Assembly (NCBI RefSeq): GCF_000429945.1
Contig: NZ_AUCV01000008.1
Span: 124,001 to 188,000, forward strand
DNA from: Desulfogranum japonicum DSM 18378
GTDB taxonomy: Bacteria > Desulfobacterota > Desulfobulbia > Desulfobulbales > Desulfobulbaceae
Direction of reading: 5' to 3'
Length of the DNA: 64,000 nucleotides
Shown: positions 56,273 to 64,000 of the stretch, piece after piece
Numbering within the stretch: the first letter of the stretch is position 1
Layout of the letters: each line of letters starts with the position of its first letter
Made by a program: the position numbers and the translations under genes
The notes under the pieces: generated by a model
Seen by the model: the letters and a program-made list of their open reading frames with translations, nothing else
The model's database searches: none
What the model was told of the DNA's origin: nothing

Positions 56273-56803
56273 ATGACCATGGCCGGAGAGCAGGCCGGTA
56301 GCTATGTCCTGCTGGGAAAAATTGTTAAGCCTCATGGTATTCGAGGGGAACTCAAGGTGTTTCCGTATACGGAACTGCCTGAGAATGTTCTGGAGTATAA
56401 AGAACTGTTTCTCTCTCTTGCTGAGCCGTTTCATCCTGAACAGCGATCAATGATCAATGGAAGGGTGCAGGGAAAGTTTGTAATCATGCGTCTTGACCGA
56501 TGCAATGATCGAAACACTGCCGAGTTACTGGCTGGTATGGAAATATATATCGAGCGTAGTGCACTGCCTGAACTCGATGATGACGAATATTACCTGCGGG
56601 AACTTATCGGTAAAAAAGCTATCTCTCAAGGCCAGGAGTTTGGCACGATACGCGATATCGTATCAGGATCAGGACATGATCTCTTGAATATAATCTCTGC
56701 TGAAGGAAAAGAAATACTTGTTCCCTTGGTTACAGAGTTTATTATCGAATTCAAAGTAGACAGTGTAGTCTTCGATCTTCCACCTGGATTGCTTGAATTA
56801 TGA
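56273..56803 (+). CDS. rimM: Ribosome maturation factor RimM
   Basis: A 176-residue factor that helps the 30S head mature by contact with S19. The chosen start is 56273 (MTMAGEQAGSYVLLG), one base after the khpA stop; 56279 is also possible. GKIVKPHGIRGELKVFPYTE opens the N-terminal barrel, and YYLRELIGKKAI with IPLV-like ILVPLVTEFIIE marks the PRC domain. The frame that reaches back to 56174 only overlaps khpA. Confidence 0.95.
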   Translation: MTMAGEQAGSYVLLGKIVKPHGIRGELKVFPYTELPENVLEYKELFLSLAEPFHPEQRSMINGRVQGKFVIMRLDRCNDRNTAELLAGMEIYIERSALPELDDDEYYLRELIGKKAISQGQEFGTIRDIVSGSGHDLLNIISAEGKEILVPLVTEFIIEFKVDSVVFDLPPGLLEL

Positions 56804-56821
56804 AGGTAAAGCAAGCTGTCC

Positions 56822-57577
56822 ATGATTTTTGATATAGTAACGATCTTTCCTGATTTTTTTTGCTCACCTCTGCGTGAAGGAATAATACGCCGTGCGCTAG
56901 AGGCTCATCAGATTCAGGTTAGGGTACATAATATTAGGGAATGGGCTACCGATCGCCACCAAATGACTGATGACCGTCCTTTTGGTGGTGGTGAGGGTAT
57001 GGTGATGAAACCTGAGCCACTCACCAGATGCGTAAATGCCATTGAGCGGGAAGGCGATCTGTCTAAAGTCATTTTGCTTTCTCCTCGGGGGAAATTGTTC
57101 ACGCATAAGGAAGCTGTTCGCCTTGCTGGTTGCAGACAACTGGTATTTATCTGTGGAAGATATGAAGGTGTTGATCAACGGTTTAGTGATACATGTGTAG
57201 ATGAGGAATTCTCCATCGGAGATTTTATCCTTAGTGGTGGAGAACTCGCTGCCATGGTTATGCTTGATGCAATAACGCGGTTGCTGCCGGATGTATTGGG
57301 CTGTTGCGACTCAGCAGCGAAGGATACATTCAGTCGTAATTTGTTGAAACATCATCAATATACACGACCAAGAGAATTTGCTGGCCTGGAAGTTCCCGCG
57401 GAATTACTGACAGGAAATCATGCTGCCATTGAAGAGTATCGTTTTCTTGAATCAGTACGGCTAACTCTGGAAAGAAGACCTGATTTGTTGCACAATGCAG
57501 CGTTTTCCAGGCAGGAGGTGAAACTGCTTAAGAAAAATGGTGTATGGGAAAAAATAGCCAGCTTGTTACACGGGTAG
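56822..57577 (+). CDS. trmD: tRNA (guanine37-N1)-methyltransferase TrmD
   Basis: A SPOUT-class enzyme that makes m1G37 and prevents frameshifting. The 251 residues start with MIFDIVTIFPDFF. ICGRYEGVDQRF and EFSIGDFILSGGELAAM form the SAM knot. HHQYTRPREFAGLEVP is the tRNA-contact region. It follows rimM after 18 bases and is followed by a second, different SPOUT-type enzyme. Confidence 0.97.
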   Translation: MIFDIVTIFPDFFCSPLREGIIRRALEAHQIQVRVHNIREWATDRHQMTDDRPFGGGEGMVMKPEPLTRCVNAIEREGDLSKVILLSPRGKLFTHKEAVRLAGCRQLVFICGRYEGVDQRFSDTCVDEEFSIGDFILSGGELAAMVMLDAITRLLPDVLGCCDSAAKDTFSRNLLKHHQYTRPREFAGLEVPAELLTGNHAAIEEYRFLESVRLTLERRPDLLHNAAFSRQEVKLLKKNGVWEKIASLLHG

Positions 57578-57678
57578 AGGCCGGGAAACGCAAAAACAAA
57601 GCAAACTTGCTATAAAATGCGCCATTATCTCTACGAGGTAATGGCTAAAATTCTTTGCAGAAATTGAATACATCTGAC

Positions 57679-58257
57679 ATGACCGGACTAACACAACATC
57701 ATTCCACGCTGGAAGTTGTGCTGGTTCACTGGCCTGTTGTGAACAAACATGGAGATATTATTGGTTCGGCTGTAACTAATCTTGATATCCATGATATCGC
57801 TCGGGCCTGTAAAACTTTTGGAGTCCACAGATATTGGATTGTTACTCCCTTTGATGAGCAGCAAAAGCTTGTAGGGGAGATAACTCGTCATTGGACATCG
57901 GGATATGGCGCTAAAGCAAATCCTGATAGGCAAAACGCTCTGGAATTGGTACACGTTCGCACCTCCATTGATGAAGTTGTGGACGAAATGCAGGGTTATT
58001 ATGGTGTAAACCCACAGACTATTGTGACCTGTGCCAGTCCCCAGGCAAACATGCTTGGGTATGATGAGGTAAAAAAAAATATCACGGAAGACCGTCCAGT
58101 GCTGCTGATGTTTGGTACTGCATGGGGACTGGCTCCCGAAATGATGCATAAGGCAGATGCAACATTGCCACCAATACGAGGCGAAGGTGAATTTAACCAT
58201 CTTTCTGTACGCTCAGCAGTTTCAATTATTCTTGATCGACTGCTAGGCAAATATTGA
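57679..58257 (+). CDS. SAM-dependent RNA methyltransferase (RNA_Me_trans family), between trmD and rplS
   Basis: A 192-residue protein whose start LEVVLVHWPVVNKHGDIIGSAVTNLDIHDIARA, split across residues 9-42, matches a family of predicted RNA methyltransferases commonly placed between trmD and rplS in deltaproteobacteria and Aquificae. LLMFGTAWGLAPEMM and the terminal SVRSAVSIILDRLL resemble the SPOUT knot. I take ATG 57679; a TTG at 57655 is the frame start. The RNA target is unknown. Confidence 0.82.
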   Translation: MTGLTQHHSTLEVVLVHWPVVNKHGDIIGSAVTNLDIHDIARACKTFGVHRYWIVTPFDEQQKLVGEITRHWTSGYGAKANPDRQNALELVHVRTSIDEVVDEMQGYYGVNPQTIVTCASPQANMLGYDEVKKNITEDRPVLLMFGTAWGLAPEMMHKADATLPPIRGEGEFNHLSVRSAVSIILDRLLGKY

Positions 58258-58410
58258 AATCATCAGTCACGATGCCTGGGGAATGAGATTAACGTTTCAG
58301 GATGTCGTGAGTGAGGCTATTGTTGTGAAATGGAAATAGAATGGATGATATGGAGGCATCCTTCGGGTCGGCAGCATAAATAATTGCTGGGTACCTGTAA
58401 AGCAAAGGCA

Positions 58411-58758
58411 ATGAATATACTTGATAAAATAGACCGCGAACAGATGCGTTTCGATATTCCTGAATTCCGCCCTGGCGACACTGTTAAGGCGCATATTCGT
58501 ATTGTTGAGGGTAATAAAGAACGTGTTCAGGTCTTTCAGGGCGTTGTTATTAAAAGAAAACGCGGTAATATGAATGCAACTTTTACTGTACGTAAAATTT
58601 CTCACGGTGTTGGCGTTGAGAAAACATTTGCTTTGCATTCACCCCGTCTTGAGAAAATTGAAGTCCTGACCAGAGGTAGAGTGCGTCGTAGCCGTCTTTA
58701 CTACCTCAGGGATAGACGTGGTAAAGCAGCTCGTATTAAAGAGCGCGGCATCAACTAA
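58411..58758 (+). CDS. rplS: 50S ribosomal protein L19
   Basis: A 115-residue large-subunit protein at the 30S/50S interface. [20 protein letters not shown], then [13 protein letters not shown] and [20 protein letters not shown] are diagnostic. The ATG at 58411 ([12 protein letters not shown]) is preferred over the upstream TTG 58384. It keeps the standard order trmD-rplS-rnhB, with the extra methyltransferase inserted. Confidence 0.97.
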   Translation: MNILDKIDREQMRFDIPEFRPGDTVKAHIRIVEGNKERVQVFQGVVIKRKRGNMNATFTVRKISHGVGVEKTFALHSPRLEKIEVLTRGRVRRSRLYYLRDRRGKAARIKERGIN

Positions 58759-58767
58759 TAGGCTTCA

Positions 58768-58818
58768 GGAGACAAGTTATCCTAGAGTTTCATTTAGTTT
58801 TCAAGGGTACTTGTCTCC
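58768..58818 (+). terminator. Inverted repeat after rplS
   Basis: GGAGACAAGT (58768-58777) is exactly complementary to ACTTGTCTCC (58809-58818) with a 31-base loop, starting 10 bases after the rplS stop. No T-run follows. It may stabilise the transcript end or reduce read-through into rnhB. Confidence 0.5.
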
Positions 58819-58973
58819 ATTCTAAAGCTGGTAGTGCGGGTAGCATTGTATCACAATGATCTTCATGTTATCCTACGTGTCTTTGGAATCTATTTGGCCT
58901 TTGAGCTTGACACCATCGTTTTTTCAAGTAATTGCCTTGAGTAGAACTTCCATGGGGTTGATGGAGTAAAGTT

Positions 58974-59672
58974 TTGCAAAAGTCTCTTTCAACCTCATTT
59001 TCAAATCATATATCCCAATGGGATGGTTCCAACCTCTTTTATGAACAGCAACTCGCTCTACAGGGATTTCGAGCTGTAGGAGGTGTTGATGAAGCAGGAA
59101 GAGGACCCCTTGCTGGTCCTGTTGTGGCCGCGTGTGTAGTTTTCTCTCCTGATTGCCAACCGCATGGCTACTCTGATTCTAAAATTCTTTCCGCCCGACA
59201 GCGTGAAGATTTATATCTTCAACTCGTTAACAGCAAAGCCGCATATGGCATTGGTATTGCCGATGCACGTGAAATTGAAAGAATTAATATTTTACAGGCA
59301 TCGTTGCAGGCAATGCTCAGGGCAGTGAAAGAGTGTGCAGCGATCAATCCGGATTTTCTGTTAATTGATGGTAAATTCAAAGTTCCTTCTAATCTTCCCC
59401 AACTGGCACTGGTGAAAGGGGAAACGAAGAGTATTTCCATTGCTGCAGCTTCAATTCTTGCCAAAGTAACACGGGACAGACTCATGTCTGAATATCATGC
59501 GCAATACCCATGTTACGGTTTTATTGATAACCAGGGGTATCCAACCAAGCAACATAGGGAGGCTATCGCCCAATATGGACCTTGCCCCATACATAGAACA
59601 ACCTTTAAAGGAGTACGTGAGTACTGTCTAGATGCTGAGATGTATAGTTCTGAGCAAAAAACACTCTGGTAG
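58974..59672 (+). CDS. rnhB: Ribonuclease HII
   Basis: Removes ribonucleotides from DNA. The 232-residue protein has the active-site motif GVDEAGRGPLAGP with Asp39 and Glu40, the later SDSK-like YSDSKIL, LIDGKFKVP and SIAAASILAKVTRD. The start is a TTG at 58974 preceded by GGAG; no ATG lies near the expected position. The N-terminal 30 residues before the catalytic domain are longer than usual, so a start further in is possible. It closes the ribosomal run. Confidence 0.92.
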   Translation: MQKSLSTSFSNHISQWDGSNLFYEQQLALQGFRAVGGVDEAGRGPLAGPVVAACVVFSPDCQPHGYSDSKILSARQREDLYLQLVNSKAAYGIGIADAREIERINILQASLQAMLRAVKECAAINPDFLLIDGKFKVPSNLPQLALVKGETKSISIAAASILAKVTRDRLMSEYHAQYPCYGFIDNQGYPTKQHREAIAQYGPCPIHRTTFKGVREYCLDAEMYSSEQKTLW

Positions 59673-60185
59673 GCTGAGATTCAACTGAATTTTTTAGTTA
59701 CCTGCCCCCAGCAGTTATACGTACGTCTAATATAGTATCAGTTTGTGAACGTGCTGATATTACTAGAAAACTGAACGTTTCAGTGCTGGATATCATCGGC
59801 GTTTGATGCAATTGATTGCATACATTCCTTTGAGTTTTCTCTCAATCACCCGCCCCTTATACGAGTTGAAGACCTCTTCCATAAGCGAAAATCAAGAGCC
59901 AAAGAAATGTAATTCTGTATAACATGCATTTCTCATTGGCTTGAAATATGGTACACTTTCATACATGCAGATAATACATTTGCGGATTTAATGATCGTAC
60001 TTGGCGAATGTTATGCCGGTGATGGAGTGCGATAGAATTTTTCTGATTTTTATTATGGCATTTGGTTCCTGTGACTCAAGCTCAAATCATATACGGTTGA
60101 AAATGATTGAGATAATTCCTGAAATACAGCGTTGAAGTCACATTAATATCTGAAAATACAATCTTTAGAGACTATCCAGGATAGT
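59673..60185. other. Intergenic region without a recognised gene
   Basis: The gap between rnhB and the PilZ gene is about 810 bases (59673-60486). Its first 510 bases hold no gene, and only a minor palindrome near ATGCAATTGATTGCAT. The stretch ATTGGCTTGAAATATGGTACACT near 59935 resembles AATGGCTTGAAAAAGGTACACT near 49471, upstream of ileS; its meaning is unknown. Confidence 0.35.
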
Positions 60186-60292
60186 ACCTGCTCACAGTGC
60201 ACCTGATCTTTCCGCGATCAGCCAGGCTTACGTATGATCCAGTATGCTGAGCCGGCCTGATTGCGATAATCTCAGGCACCGTGTAACCAGTT
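60186..60292. repeat. Imperfect palindromic repeat D2 (about 107 bp)
   Basis: A second copy of the repeat at 21716-21820. Exact shared blocks are CACAGTGCA, TGATCTTTCCGCGAT and GGCTTACGTATG. It is again an inverted repeat along most of its length (ACCTGCTCACAGTGC at the left, CACCGTGTAACCAGTT at the right). It lies 195 bases upstream of the PilZ gene. Confidence 0.75.
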
Positions 60293-60486
60293 ATAAATAC
60301 GGGTGAGGTTCAAGTTTATCCGTTTCCCCAATGAGTAGTTCCCAAGGATATACTGCATTGGGATTTTGCATGTAAGACGTAAAGGTACCGTTTTCAGGTC
60401 GTGCTATCCTGTTTAGCAACTGATGAGTAATCCGGCGTTGCCTGAAGCATATCTCCGCTGGATTGATCTGTGACGATTGGAGGCCT

Positions 60487-60855
60487 ATGCAGTTTAAGCA
60501 GAATGTCGATGATAAACGTCAAGGGATACGTTTTACCTTTCAAATCAAGGTGAAAGTGCAGATTGAAGAGCATGATATTTCCTTTACAGGGCTGACCAGT
60601 GATGTAAGTGTTACTGGCTTGGCACTTGATGTTTCGGTTTCTAAGCGCTACCTTGGTATGCAATGCATGATCAGTATTATTTTTCATGGCAAACATAGTA
60701 ATCTGGTCATAGATTCTCTGAAAGGAATTATAGTTCGTGTTGATGAACACGTAACCGCTGTTAACTTTATACAGCCACTGGAATGGTTTCTTCTTTTTCC
60801 CGCATATCAGGGTAAAATGAATCAGGTCATGCAGCGAACAGATAAAGGAGGATGA
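60487..60855 (+). CDS. PilZ-domain protein (c-di-GMP effector candidate)
   Basis: A 122-residue protein with a single PilZ-like domain. The start ATG at 60487 (MQFKQNVDDKRQGIRFTF) follows TTGGAGG. The first motif is degenerate: KRQGIRF in place of RxxxR. The second, (D/N)xSxxG, is clear as DVSVTGLALDV. Binding of c-di-GMP is therefore possible but not sure. The stop codon overlaps the first ATG of yraN. Confidence 0.72.
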   Translation: MQFKQNVDDKRQGIRFTFQIKVKVQIEEHDISFTGLTSDVSVTGLALDVSVSKRYLGMQCMISIIFHGKHSNLVIDSLKGIIVRVDEHVTAVNFIQPLEWFLLFPAYQGKMNQVMQRTDKGG

Positions 60856-61241
60856 CCATAGAGATGAAACAGGTTTATCGTGCACAGACAGGGTCCATTG
60901 GCGAGGATATTGCCTGTGAACGATTACAGAAGTGTGGGTATATCATAAAGGAACGTAATTATCGCAAACGATTCGGGGAAATCGATATTATTGCTGTACA
61001 CCAGGATGTGATTTGCTTTATTGAGGTTAAAACACGGCGCAGTAGCGGATATGGCAGTGGCTTTGATGCTGTGACCAGCCACAAGCAGCGACGTCTTTCC
61101 CGAACTGCTTTGGATTATCTTACTCGCCAAAGAAAGCTGGATCACCCAGCTCGCTTCGATGTCGTTTCTATTTTGTTGCAAAAAAATAGGCAACCACAAG
61201 TTGAACTGTTGCAAAATGCTTTTGAGTTAATTGAATTATGA
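60852..61241 (+). CDS. yraN: YraN/UPF0102 family nuclease-like protein
   Basis: A 129-residue protein of the restriction-endonuclease-like fold. The motif GEIDIIAVHQDVICFIEVKTR fits the (E/D)...D...ExK metal site. GSIGEDIACERLQKCGYIIKERN opens the family domain. AAGGAGG ends just at the ATG 60852, so the ATG at 60864 may be the real start. It overlaps pdxA by four bases. Cellular role is not established. Confidence 0.9.
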   Translation: MTIEMKQVYRAQTGSIGEDIACERLQKCGYIIKERNYRKRFGEIDIIAVHQDVICFIEVKTRRSSGYGSGFDAVTSHKQRRLSRTALDYLTRQRKLDHPARFDVVSILLQKNRQPQVELLQNAFELIEL

Positions 61242-62242
61242 ATAGCTTCTCTCCCCTTGCCCTGACCATGGGATGCCCAGTGGGTATTGGTCCTGAATTA
61301 CTTATCAAACTTTTTCAACGCAAAGCAGCTCAGCAGGAGAATCCCGGTGTGATTATCGGGGATCAGCATTTGTTAACCCGCTTGCTCGATGATCAGAAGA
61401 TACCACTGAAAATAGTTTCATGGCAACCAGGGGACCGTCTTAAGGTTGGCACGATACCCGTGTTTCATGCAGGTACCTTAGCCCTTGATAGACTGCGATG
61501 GGGAAAGCCTGATGCTGCAACCGGCAAGGCTGCTGGTGAATACATTTCCACAGCAATTAAATTAGCGCTTAAAGAGCTTGTTTCAGGCATAGTTACATGT
61601 CCAATTAATAAAAAAAGTATGAATATGGGCGGGTTTAATTATCCAGGGCATACTGAAATGCTTGCAGATATGACCGGTACCAATCATTTTCGAATGATGA
61701 TGGCAGGAGACCGGTTAAAAGTGGTGCTGGTAACCATTCATGAACCTTTGGAGTATGTCCCTGCATTGGTGACCCAGGCTGAAGTCAGAGACTGCATTGC
61801 CCTTACTTTCAAGGCACTGCAGGAAAATTTTGCCCTCGAACACCCAAGGTTGGCTGTGGCTGGTTTGAATCCACATGCCGGAGAGGATGGTATGTTTGGT
61901 CTGCAGGAACAAGAATACATCTCTCCAGCTATACAGGAGTGCCAGGCTCTTGGAGATGTAACCGGACCATGGCCTGCGGATACAGTTTTCCATCTTGCGG
62001 CTTCCGGTCGATTTGATGCCGTCATTGCCATGTATCATGATCAGGGACTCATTCCTTTTAAATTATTGCATTTCGAGGATGGCGTTAATGTAACACTGGG
62101 CTTACCAATTGTACGAACATCTGTGGATCATGGCACAGCCTACGATCTTGCTGGAACTTGGAAAGCATCAGAAACAAGCCTTGTTGCTGCTGCAGATATG
62201 GCACTCAAGATTGTTGCCAATCGTTTGCGGGTGCAGGAATGA
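61238..62242 (+). CDS. pdxA: 4-hydroxythreonine-4-phosphate dehydrogenase PdxA
   Basis: An NAD-dependent dehydrogenase of pyridoxal phosphate synthesis, 334 residues. The metal-binding His residues are in NYPGHTEMLAD, LNPHAGEDGMFG and MYHDQGLIPFKLL. NVTLGLPIVRTSVDHGTAYDLAG is the family end block. It overlaps both yraN and tmk by four bases, so the three genes are one coupled unit. PdxA-like paralogues with other substrates exist; the full motif set favours true PdxA. Confidence 0.92.
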   Translation: MNSFSPLALTMGCPVGIGPELLIKLFQRKAAQQENPGVIIGDQHLLTRLLDDQKIPLKIVSWQPGDRLKVGTIPVFHAGTLALDRLRWGKPDAATGKAAGEYISTAIKLALKELVSGIVTCPINKKSMNMGGFNYPGHTEMLADMTGTNHFRMMMAGDRLKVVLVTIHEPLEYVPALVTQAEVRDCIALTFKALQENFALEHPRLAVAGLNPHAGEDGMFGLQEQEYISPAIQECQALGDVTGPWPADTVFHLAASGRFDAVIAMYHDQGLIPFKLLHFEDGVNVTLGLPIVRTSVDHGTAYDLAGTWKASETSLVAAADMALKIVANRLRVQE

Positions 62243-62835
62243 GAGGAAAACTTATTGCCTTTGAGGGGATTGATGGTACCGGGAAATCAACGCAACTCAA
62301 ACTGCTTGCAACTTTTTTAAGGCAGCGTGGTCAGCTGGTCCTGGAAACAAAAGAACCTACAGATGGGCCTGTTGGCCAACAAATCAGGGCACTGTTCCAT
62401 AACAGAAAGAGTCTGTCCCTGGATGAAGAGTTGGAACTGTTCATCGAAGACCGCCGCATGCATGTGCTGCAGCACATTTTGCCTGCTCTTGAACAGGGAG
62501 CATTTGTGCTCACTGATAGGTACTATTATTCTACTGCGGCATACCAGGGTGCACGCGGTGCAGATCCGGAATTGATTTTTGAGAAAAATCAATTTGCCCC
62601 TGTGCCGGATCTGGTTCTGTTGTTTACCATGAGTTGCGATGAAAGCGTTCGTCGCATAGAACAGTTCAGGGGGGAAAAGTTAAATGATTTCGAGCAGAAA
62701 GACCATTTGTCCAAGGTTGCGTCCCTGTTTGCATCATTTTCTGACCCAGCCATTGTACACGTTGATGCTGCGCGATCTTTGGAGGTTGTCCGGCAAGACG
62801 TAGTCTCCATTGTTTGCGACAGGTTTGATCTCTGA
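62239..62835 (+). CDS. tmk: Thymidylate kinase
   Basis: Phosphorylates dTMP to dTDP. The chosen ATG at 62239 (MRGKLIAFEGIDGTGKSTQ) overlaps the pdxA stop; the frame to 62158 lies inside pdxA. The P-loop is EGIDGTGKST, the DRYYYSTAAYQG motif binds dTMP and the LID section is RRIEQFRGEKLNDFEQ. Length is 198 residues. It belongs to the yraN-pdxA-tmk unit. Confidence 0.95.
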   Translation: MRGKLIAFEGIDGTGKSTQLKLLATFLRQRGQLVLETKEPTDGPVGQQIRALFHNRKSLSLDEELELFIEDRRMHVLQHILPALEQGAFVLTDRYYYSTAAYQGARGADPELIFEKNQFAPVPDLVLLFTMSCDESVRRIEQFRGEKLNDFEQKDHLSKVASLFASFSDPAIVHVDAARSLEVVRQDVVSIVCDRFDL

Positions 62836-62843
62836 GGTATATC

Positions 62844-64000
62844 ATGCGATTAAGCATTCAGTTTTCCTTTTTTTTCTGGGTATTCGGTTGGGTCACATTA
62901 CAAGGCTGTGCATTGCATGGAGGCGCTACCAACAAGACCCTTGAATATAAAAATGATGCCCAAGCCTTACCCCCAGTCGAAAGCCAGTTTCTTTCGCAAG
63001 AGAATGCTACCCCATCTGGAGACTCTGATACCAGTTGTTCATACTTTTATTTTCTCTGGGGAAGGCATGCGGAATTACAGCTGCAGTTTGATGAAGCTCT
63101 TGAAGCCTATGAAAAGTCCTTGATATGTGATCTTAACAGCAGTTTTCTCAGTCGTAAAATTCCTCTTCTTCTGATGAAAATGAACAGGCAGGATGAAGCA
63201 CAATCCTGGCTGGAAAGATATATTGAGCAACATGCTGAAACTTCCGAAATGCGGATGCTGCTTGCAAAATCTCTGGTGCAGCAAAATAAAATTGATCAGG
63301 CAATCGTTCAGTACAAACTCCTTTCTCAAAATAATCCTGAATTACCTGCACCGCAGCTGCTGCTGGCAGAACTATTTTTAAGCCGTAACGAGTTTACCCA
63401 AACCAGAAATGTCTTGGAAAAGATGATAGACACCGGTATTGGTGTCTATCCTGCAAAAGTACTTATGGCTCAAACATATGAGACCCAGGGAGAAATCGCT
63501 AACGCTATACATTGGTACCGGGCGGCTCTTGAGGAAAACTGGTCTGCAGAAATTCTTATGGAAATAGGCAAACTACAGGTTGAGGCTGAAGAGTACCAGG
63601 ATGCTATTTCTACATATAGCCAAATCCTTGAGAAAAACAAGTTTGATGAAAATGCCCGCATTGGCCTTATCCATGTCTATCAGCTGCAAGACAAAGAAGA
63701 ACAGGTATTAGCAGAATTGCGAAATCTGCGGGATGTCTCAGAGAATCCGGCCCGGGTCGATTTCACCATTGCCCGCCTGCATGCGGGAAATGGTGAATAC
63801 GACAAGGCTATTGAGGTGCTTGAACAGTTGCTCGAAGAAGATTCTCTGCCTGAGGCACGGTTGTTTTTAGCTCAACTTTACTATCGCATGGAACGAAGCG
63901 ACCAAGCCCTTGAGCAACTGCAGCTCATCAGTCTCTATGAAGATTTTTATCAGGATGTTCTCTATCTTGAGGTACGGATTCTGCAGGAACAGGACAGAAC
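62844..64000 (+). CDS. TPR-repeat lipoprotein, 3' end cut by window edge
   Basis: The frame is open from ATG 62844 to the window end (about 385 residues). The N-terminus has a lipoprotein signal with lipobox LQGC, so Cys22 is the likely anchor. From about residue 70 it shows tetratricopeptide-like units, for example FDEALEAYEKSL, KIDQAIVQYKLLSQ, EYQDAISTYSQILEKN and EYDKAIEVLEQLLEED. Such lipoproteins often act in envelope assembly or secretion complexes. It lies eight bases after tmk and is likely co-transcribed. Function is unknown. Confidence 0.82.
   Translation, partial: MRLSIQFSFFFWVFGWVTLQGCALHGGATNKTLEYKNDAQALPPVESQFLSQENATPSGDSDTSCSYFYFLWGRHAELQLQFDEALEAYEKSLICDLNSSFLSRKIPLLLMKMNRQDEAQSWLERYIEQHAETSEMRMLLAKSLVQQNKIDQAIVQYKLLSQNNPELPAPQLLLAELFLSRNEFTQTRNVLEKMIDTGIGVYPAKVLMAQTYETQGEIANAIHWYRAALEENWSAEILMEIGKLQVEAEEYQDAISTYSQILEKNKFDENARIGLIHVYQLQDKEEQVLAELRNLRDVSENPARVDFTIARLHAGNGEYDKAIEVLEQLLEEDSLPEARLFLAQLYYRMERSDQALEQLQLISLYEDFYQDVLYLEVRILQEQDR

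Noticed and set aside
57688-58200. Reverse frame of 170 codons
   Set aside because: Antisense to the methyltransferase between trmD and rplS.
1-64000. CRISPR array, tRNA, rRNA or 4.5S RNA
   Set aside because: No regularly spaced direct repeats and no recognisable tRNA, rRNA or SRP RNA core sequences were seen by eye. A covariance-model scan would be decisive.

Overview
The window looks like a chromosomal stretch from an anaerobic deltaproteobacterium (Desulfobacterota). Desulfobulbales-like is my best guess, but that is inference. The grounds are the housekeeping orders rho-rpmE-prfA-prmC-murA and ffh-rpsP-khpA-rimM-trmD-methyltransferase-rplS-rnhB-...-yraN, a PsrA/PhsA-like molybdenum enzyme with a four-cluster ferredoxin, SatP and OFA organic-acid transporters, and many lipoproteins. 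I recognise no rRNA, tRNA, CRISPR array, prophage or intact insertion sequence.

Layout. (1) 1-5361: end of rho, then rpmE, prfA, prmC, murA and a convergent Nudix hydrolase. (2) 5399-9713: an accessory block with an ECF sigma factor, a membrane protein carrying an anti-sigma-like head and a CBM48/AMPK-type domain, a lipoprotein that seems to carry a second domain of that kind, a secreted Gly/Ser-tailed protein, a divergent secreted Gly-rich repeat protein and a PepSY-type membrane protein. (3) 9751-15424: a tripartite RND efflux operon with overlapping genes. (4) 15617-18906: a PilS/PilR-like two-component pair with no pilus genes nearby. (5) 19412-22872: a tatC broken by a frameshift in a run of nine T, a class II aldolase and a UDP-glucuronate-type epimerase. 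(6) 23072-34146: a decayed solute-binding protein, then dxs-ispA-xseB, divergent xerC-hslV-hslU, a double zinc-ribbon protein and dnaE. (7) 34276-42369: a pentapeptide-repeat lipoprotein, a MotB/MotA-like pair in reversed order, a TIM-barrel protein and a TorD-like/MoCo/Fe-S operon with no visible membrane anchor. (8) 42670-49426: a calcium-loop protein, SatP, an OFA transporter, an FlK-like thioesterase, a zinc-finger protein with a TSCPD-like domain and a SpoU methyltransferase. (9) 49943-64000: ileS-lspA-fabD, ffh and the ribosomal/tRNA-modification run, a PilZ protein, yraN-pdxA-tmk and the start of a TPR lipoprotein.

How the genes fit together. Much of the window is core translation, cell-wall, isoprenoid, replication and proteolysis machinery in tight operons with 4-20 bp overlaps. 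The accessory parts point to envelope sensing and export (ECF/CBM48 locus, RND pump, PilSR, stator-like pair) and to anaerobic respiration plus short-chain acid traffic (MoCo operon, SatP, OFA, thioesterase).

The least expected features are non-coding. At least three short elements share the terminal inverted repeat TAGTG(T/C)CT(G/A)TC; two of them end within two bases of the stop codon of a reverse-strand gene. A second family of roughly 105-bp imperfect palindromes occurs twice, and a third group has TGATCACAGG-type ends. These repeats and the ECF/CBM48 locus are the best candidates for something not yet described.
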